Origin: Glandiceps talaboti
Taxonomy: Eukaryota > Hemichordata > Enteropneusta > Spengelidae
NCBI RefSeq assembly: GCF_964340395.1
Contig: NC_135571.1
Coordinates: forward strand, 6,357,953-6,367,952
Direction of reading: 5' to 3'
DNA length: 10,000 bases
Shown: positions 8,221-10,000 of the stretch, piece after piece
How the letters are laid out: each line of letters begins with the position of its first letter
How positions within the stretch are numbered: position 1 is the stretch's first letter
Notes under the pieces: generated by a model
Told to the model about the DNA's origin: nothing
The model's input: the letters and a program-made list of their open reading frames with translations, nothing else
Databases searched by the model: none
Translations under genes and position numbers: made by a program

Positions 8221-8270
8221 CCCTAAACAGCGCCCTCATACATTTTACGTAAAATACTACTGTTTTAAGG
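8221..8270. repeat. Nested imperfect palindrome with perfect 14-bp core
   Basis: The core ATTTTACGTAAAAT (8242-8255) is a perfect palindrome. It is flanked by CCCTAAACAG (8221-8230) and CTGTTTTAAGG (8260-8270), which pair imperfectly, so the whole 50 nt could fold as a hairpin. TAAACAGCGCCCTC in the left arm resembles a segment at 6861-6874. It lies in the sulfotransferase leader intron, about 33 nt from the acceptor. Confidence 0.55.
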
Positions 8271-8430
8271 TGGCATATGGATGAGAAATGAACATCTGGC
8301 AATGTGATTATTAAAACAACTTTTAGCATACTGTTCTACTTTGAATGACATATAACCCTAACGAATAGACAAAGTCCATATTCGGTTTTCGGTGGCCGAT
8401 TGGTAGTGGTTAGGAAGCCTTCAGTAATTA

Positions 8431-8535
8431 CAAGGGGGAGGGGGACAGGGGAATTAAAGGGGTCACTTTTTTTCTTCTCATCAGGGGATGGTCATTTTTT
8501 AGAAAATGTGATAAGGGGAGGGTCATATTTTACAT
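8431..8535 (+). repeat. G-rich degenerate tandem repeat (GGGG..GGTCA..TTTTT units)
   Basis: Three related units, GGGGTCACTTTTTTT, GGGGATGGTCATTTTTT and GGGGAGGGTCATATTTT, start near 8459, 8484 and 8515, preceded by a G-rich lead-in (GGGGGAGGGGGACAGGGG). Spacing of 25-31 nt and shared words point to a decayed tandem array or the tail of an interspersed repeat. The overlapping 63-codon plus frame is a by-product. Confidence 0.5.
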
Positions 8536-8588
8536 TGACTCCTGTTGTCCATTTTTGGGGAAATTTGGTATCCCACGAGTACTACTGC

Positions 8589-8603
8589 TAGGGTTAGGGT
8601 TAG
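8589..8603 (+). repeat. Interstitial telomere-like repeat, about 2.5 copies of TTAGGG
   Basis: TAGGGTTAGGGTTAG lies 54 nt after the G-rich repeat. TTAGGG is the telomere unit of most animals. The stretch is short enough to be the end of a retroelement or a repaired break rather than a former telomere. Confidence 0.7.
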
Positions 8604-9525
8604 TGCCATAATATCAGACCATGTCAATCAAAGCGCTGCTTACAACAATTCAGTGAATCAATTGTCAGGTGTGGTGTGAGGAGATAAATTATAAGTCAGT
8701 AGGTCCCAGAGGAATAAAACGGGAACAGTAGGGTAAGATATTAGGGATATTGTTGTGGAAGTAATTGACCTTGGTCCGGGGAGTGTGTACCCATGTAAAA
8801 ATGATTTTTCTACCATTGGGACGCTATATCGTACCGTCGCTGAATACATCACTCATCTACTGCATCGACTGCAAGACCCATAGCAACCCCACCCAAGTCG
8901 AGTCCATTCTTTACACATTCCCCTCACTATCAGAACATTTTGTCATGATTCGAACAACTTTACTGTAAAATACGTCGCCGGGACGTCGTTATCATCCCAT
9001 GCGCTTGTGCCAGTGGAAAGGGATGACAAGAGCGCCCACAACGGCTGATCTTTTCTGATAGACCGCCGTTTCGTTGGGTGTAAGGGCTCACCAAACAGGA
9101 ATGTGAACTCGTATCGGAGTCAATACATTTATAATTCTTTAGAGATGGCAATTTGCTTGACATGTACGATCGCCTTTTCAGGCTTTTTGTTCAACTTTGA
9201 GTTCTAGATTTATACATAATTATAAGGTACCCACAGTATTGTACTTACTAGAGCACACTTAGCCATCACTTGCAATTGACTGAACCCAAACCTGGTATTA
9301 AGATATAGTTTATAAACAATCCGATGACGTAATTTATCACACTTATCAAAAAAGTTCCGGAACTCCCTACCATGAAACTGTTCTAATAATGCCAGAAGAC
9401 AGTTGTAACGTCACAGAAGACATGTATCAACATTAAAATCACCATGATTTCCCGTTGAAATTAATCTTCTGTCGCGGTTTCGAAACTAATATCGGCGATC
9501 TAGAACTACGACCTTTGCACCACGG

Positions 9526-9696
9526 ATGATGAAAGGGGCAGAGGTGAAAGTAACTTTGGCAAAGGATCATATGATACAGAGCCGTGGTCTTGCGACGGAA
9601 GACAGTCTCGAATTCTTGGTACAGTGCGGGCAGTTTTATAAAATTATGAACCAAGCATTAAAGGTGCAATATGCAAAGTGCAAAAAGAAAAGGTAA
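9526..9696 (+). CDS. Small unrecognised open frame, possible first exon of a plus-strand gene
   Basis: Fifty-six codons open with two Met codons (MMKGAEVKVT), carry a helix-prone middle (TEDSLEFLVQCGQFYKIMNQ) and end KCKKKR before TAA at 9694-9696. Its content of K, E, D, Q and charged/hydrophobic alternation is more protein-like than the AT-driven frames elsewhere, and the local GC is higher than its surroundings. The final bases contain a donor-like AAAAG|GTAAAA (GT at 9693-9694), so it may be a first coding exon spliced onward. A CRE-like TGACGTAA lies about 200 nt upstream near 9324. I do not recognise the sequence. An overlapping minus frame (9654-9439) exists and both may be chance. Confidence 0.22.
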   Translation: MMKGAEVKVTLAKDHMIQSRGLATEDSLEFLVQCGQFYKIMNQALKVQYAKCKKKR

Positions 9697-9711
9697 AAAA
9701 GAACCCCTCAA

Positions 9712-9712
<1 letters not shown>

Positions 9713-9759
<47 letters not shown>
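9713..9759. repeat. (AAC)n microsatellite, about 15.7 copies
   Basis: A perfect trinucleotide run of 47 nt, flanked by A-rich sequence. Read in reverse it makes a polycysteine frame, which is an artefact. Confidence 0.98.
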
Positions 9760-10000
9760 AAAACAAACGAACAAAAAATCTTCAAAATTTGATAAAATTG
9801 TAGAACGTTGAAATTTGAGAACAGAAGACTTTCGAGGGAAGACTTCCTGATAGTATAGATTACATGCACTAAACTTAATACCTCACAGTAAAACAAACAA
9901 CCTCCAAAATATTACATTATGTTGAACTTGCTGAAATTTGAGAGACTTGAACTTTAGAATGACGATATTCTCGAATTCATAACTGTGCAATTAAACATAC
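9760..10000. other. Right edge, no gene seen
   Basis: AT-rich sequence with an A-rich shoulder of the microsatellite. No splice-bounded coding segment, RNA gene or repeat is recognised. Confidence 0.5.

Larger units (their letters stand above)
8172..9249 (-). other. Sulfotransferase 5'UTR and likely leader intron
   Basis: The acceptor TTTGTTTTGCAG (AG at 8190-8189) leaves 17 nt of 5'UTR before the ATG. The nearest strong donor upstream on this strand is CTCTA|GTAAGT with GT at 9248-9247, which would give an intron of 1060 nt and a first exon ending at 9249. The acceptor is convincing; the donor is only a candidate, as the first exon could also lie outside the window. Frames in this span have no family resemblance. 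Confidence 0.45.

Noticed and set aside
8945-8965. Minus-strand GTTCGAATC, resembling a tRNA B box
   Set aside because: The flanking bases do not form a T-arm and no A box or acceptor stem is present.
9708-9896. Minus frame ending in a polycysteine run
   Set aside because: It is only the reverse reading of the AAC microsatellite.

Overview
The window is eukaryotic and almost certainly metazoan nuclear DNA. It is AT-rich, its genes have GT-AG introns, and it carries microsatellites, palindromic short repeats and a stub of TTAGGG-type repeat. The two recognisable genes encode an SLC16-type (monocarboxylate-transporter-like) membrane protein and a Golgi-type carbohydrate 6-O-sulfotransferase. 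Short introns, repeat style and gene content suggest a marine invertebrate, perhaps a non-vertebrate deuterostome. That placement is inference; no lineage-specific marker is present.

Layout, read on the minus strand (right to left). The sulfotransferase has an intact single coding exon at 8171-6996. A splice acceptor lies 17 nt before its ATG, so the 5'UTR is interrupted by an intron; a donor-like site near 9248 is one candidate start of that intron. Several AATAAA signals between 6637 and 6345 could end this gene. About 3.5 kb follow (6344-2867) with no convincing coding sequence. They hold a poly-G tract, two palindromes near 3125 and 3183, and a short frame at 3682-3885 whose end resembles a decayed 2A-like peptide. 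The transporter gene follows, in four coding exons (2862-2646, 2468-2325, 1817-990, 486-356). The exons join at three phase-1 introns to give one open frame of 439 residues. A poly(A) signal lies at 83-78.

The right end (8200-10000) is upstream of the sulfotransferase. It contains a nested palindrome, a G-rich degenerate repeat next to telomere-like repeats, a 56-codon plus-strand frame with protein-like composition at 9526-9696, and a (CAA)n microsatellite.

The two genes share a strand, but nothing in the sequence shows that they work together: one product would be a plasma-membrane solute carrier, the other a Golgi enzyme. The most interesting points are that the transporter appears to lack all three residues tied to proton-coupled lactate transport in MCT1, and that several small repeat families recur in and around the genes. 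I see no clear evidence of a wholly new biological system.
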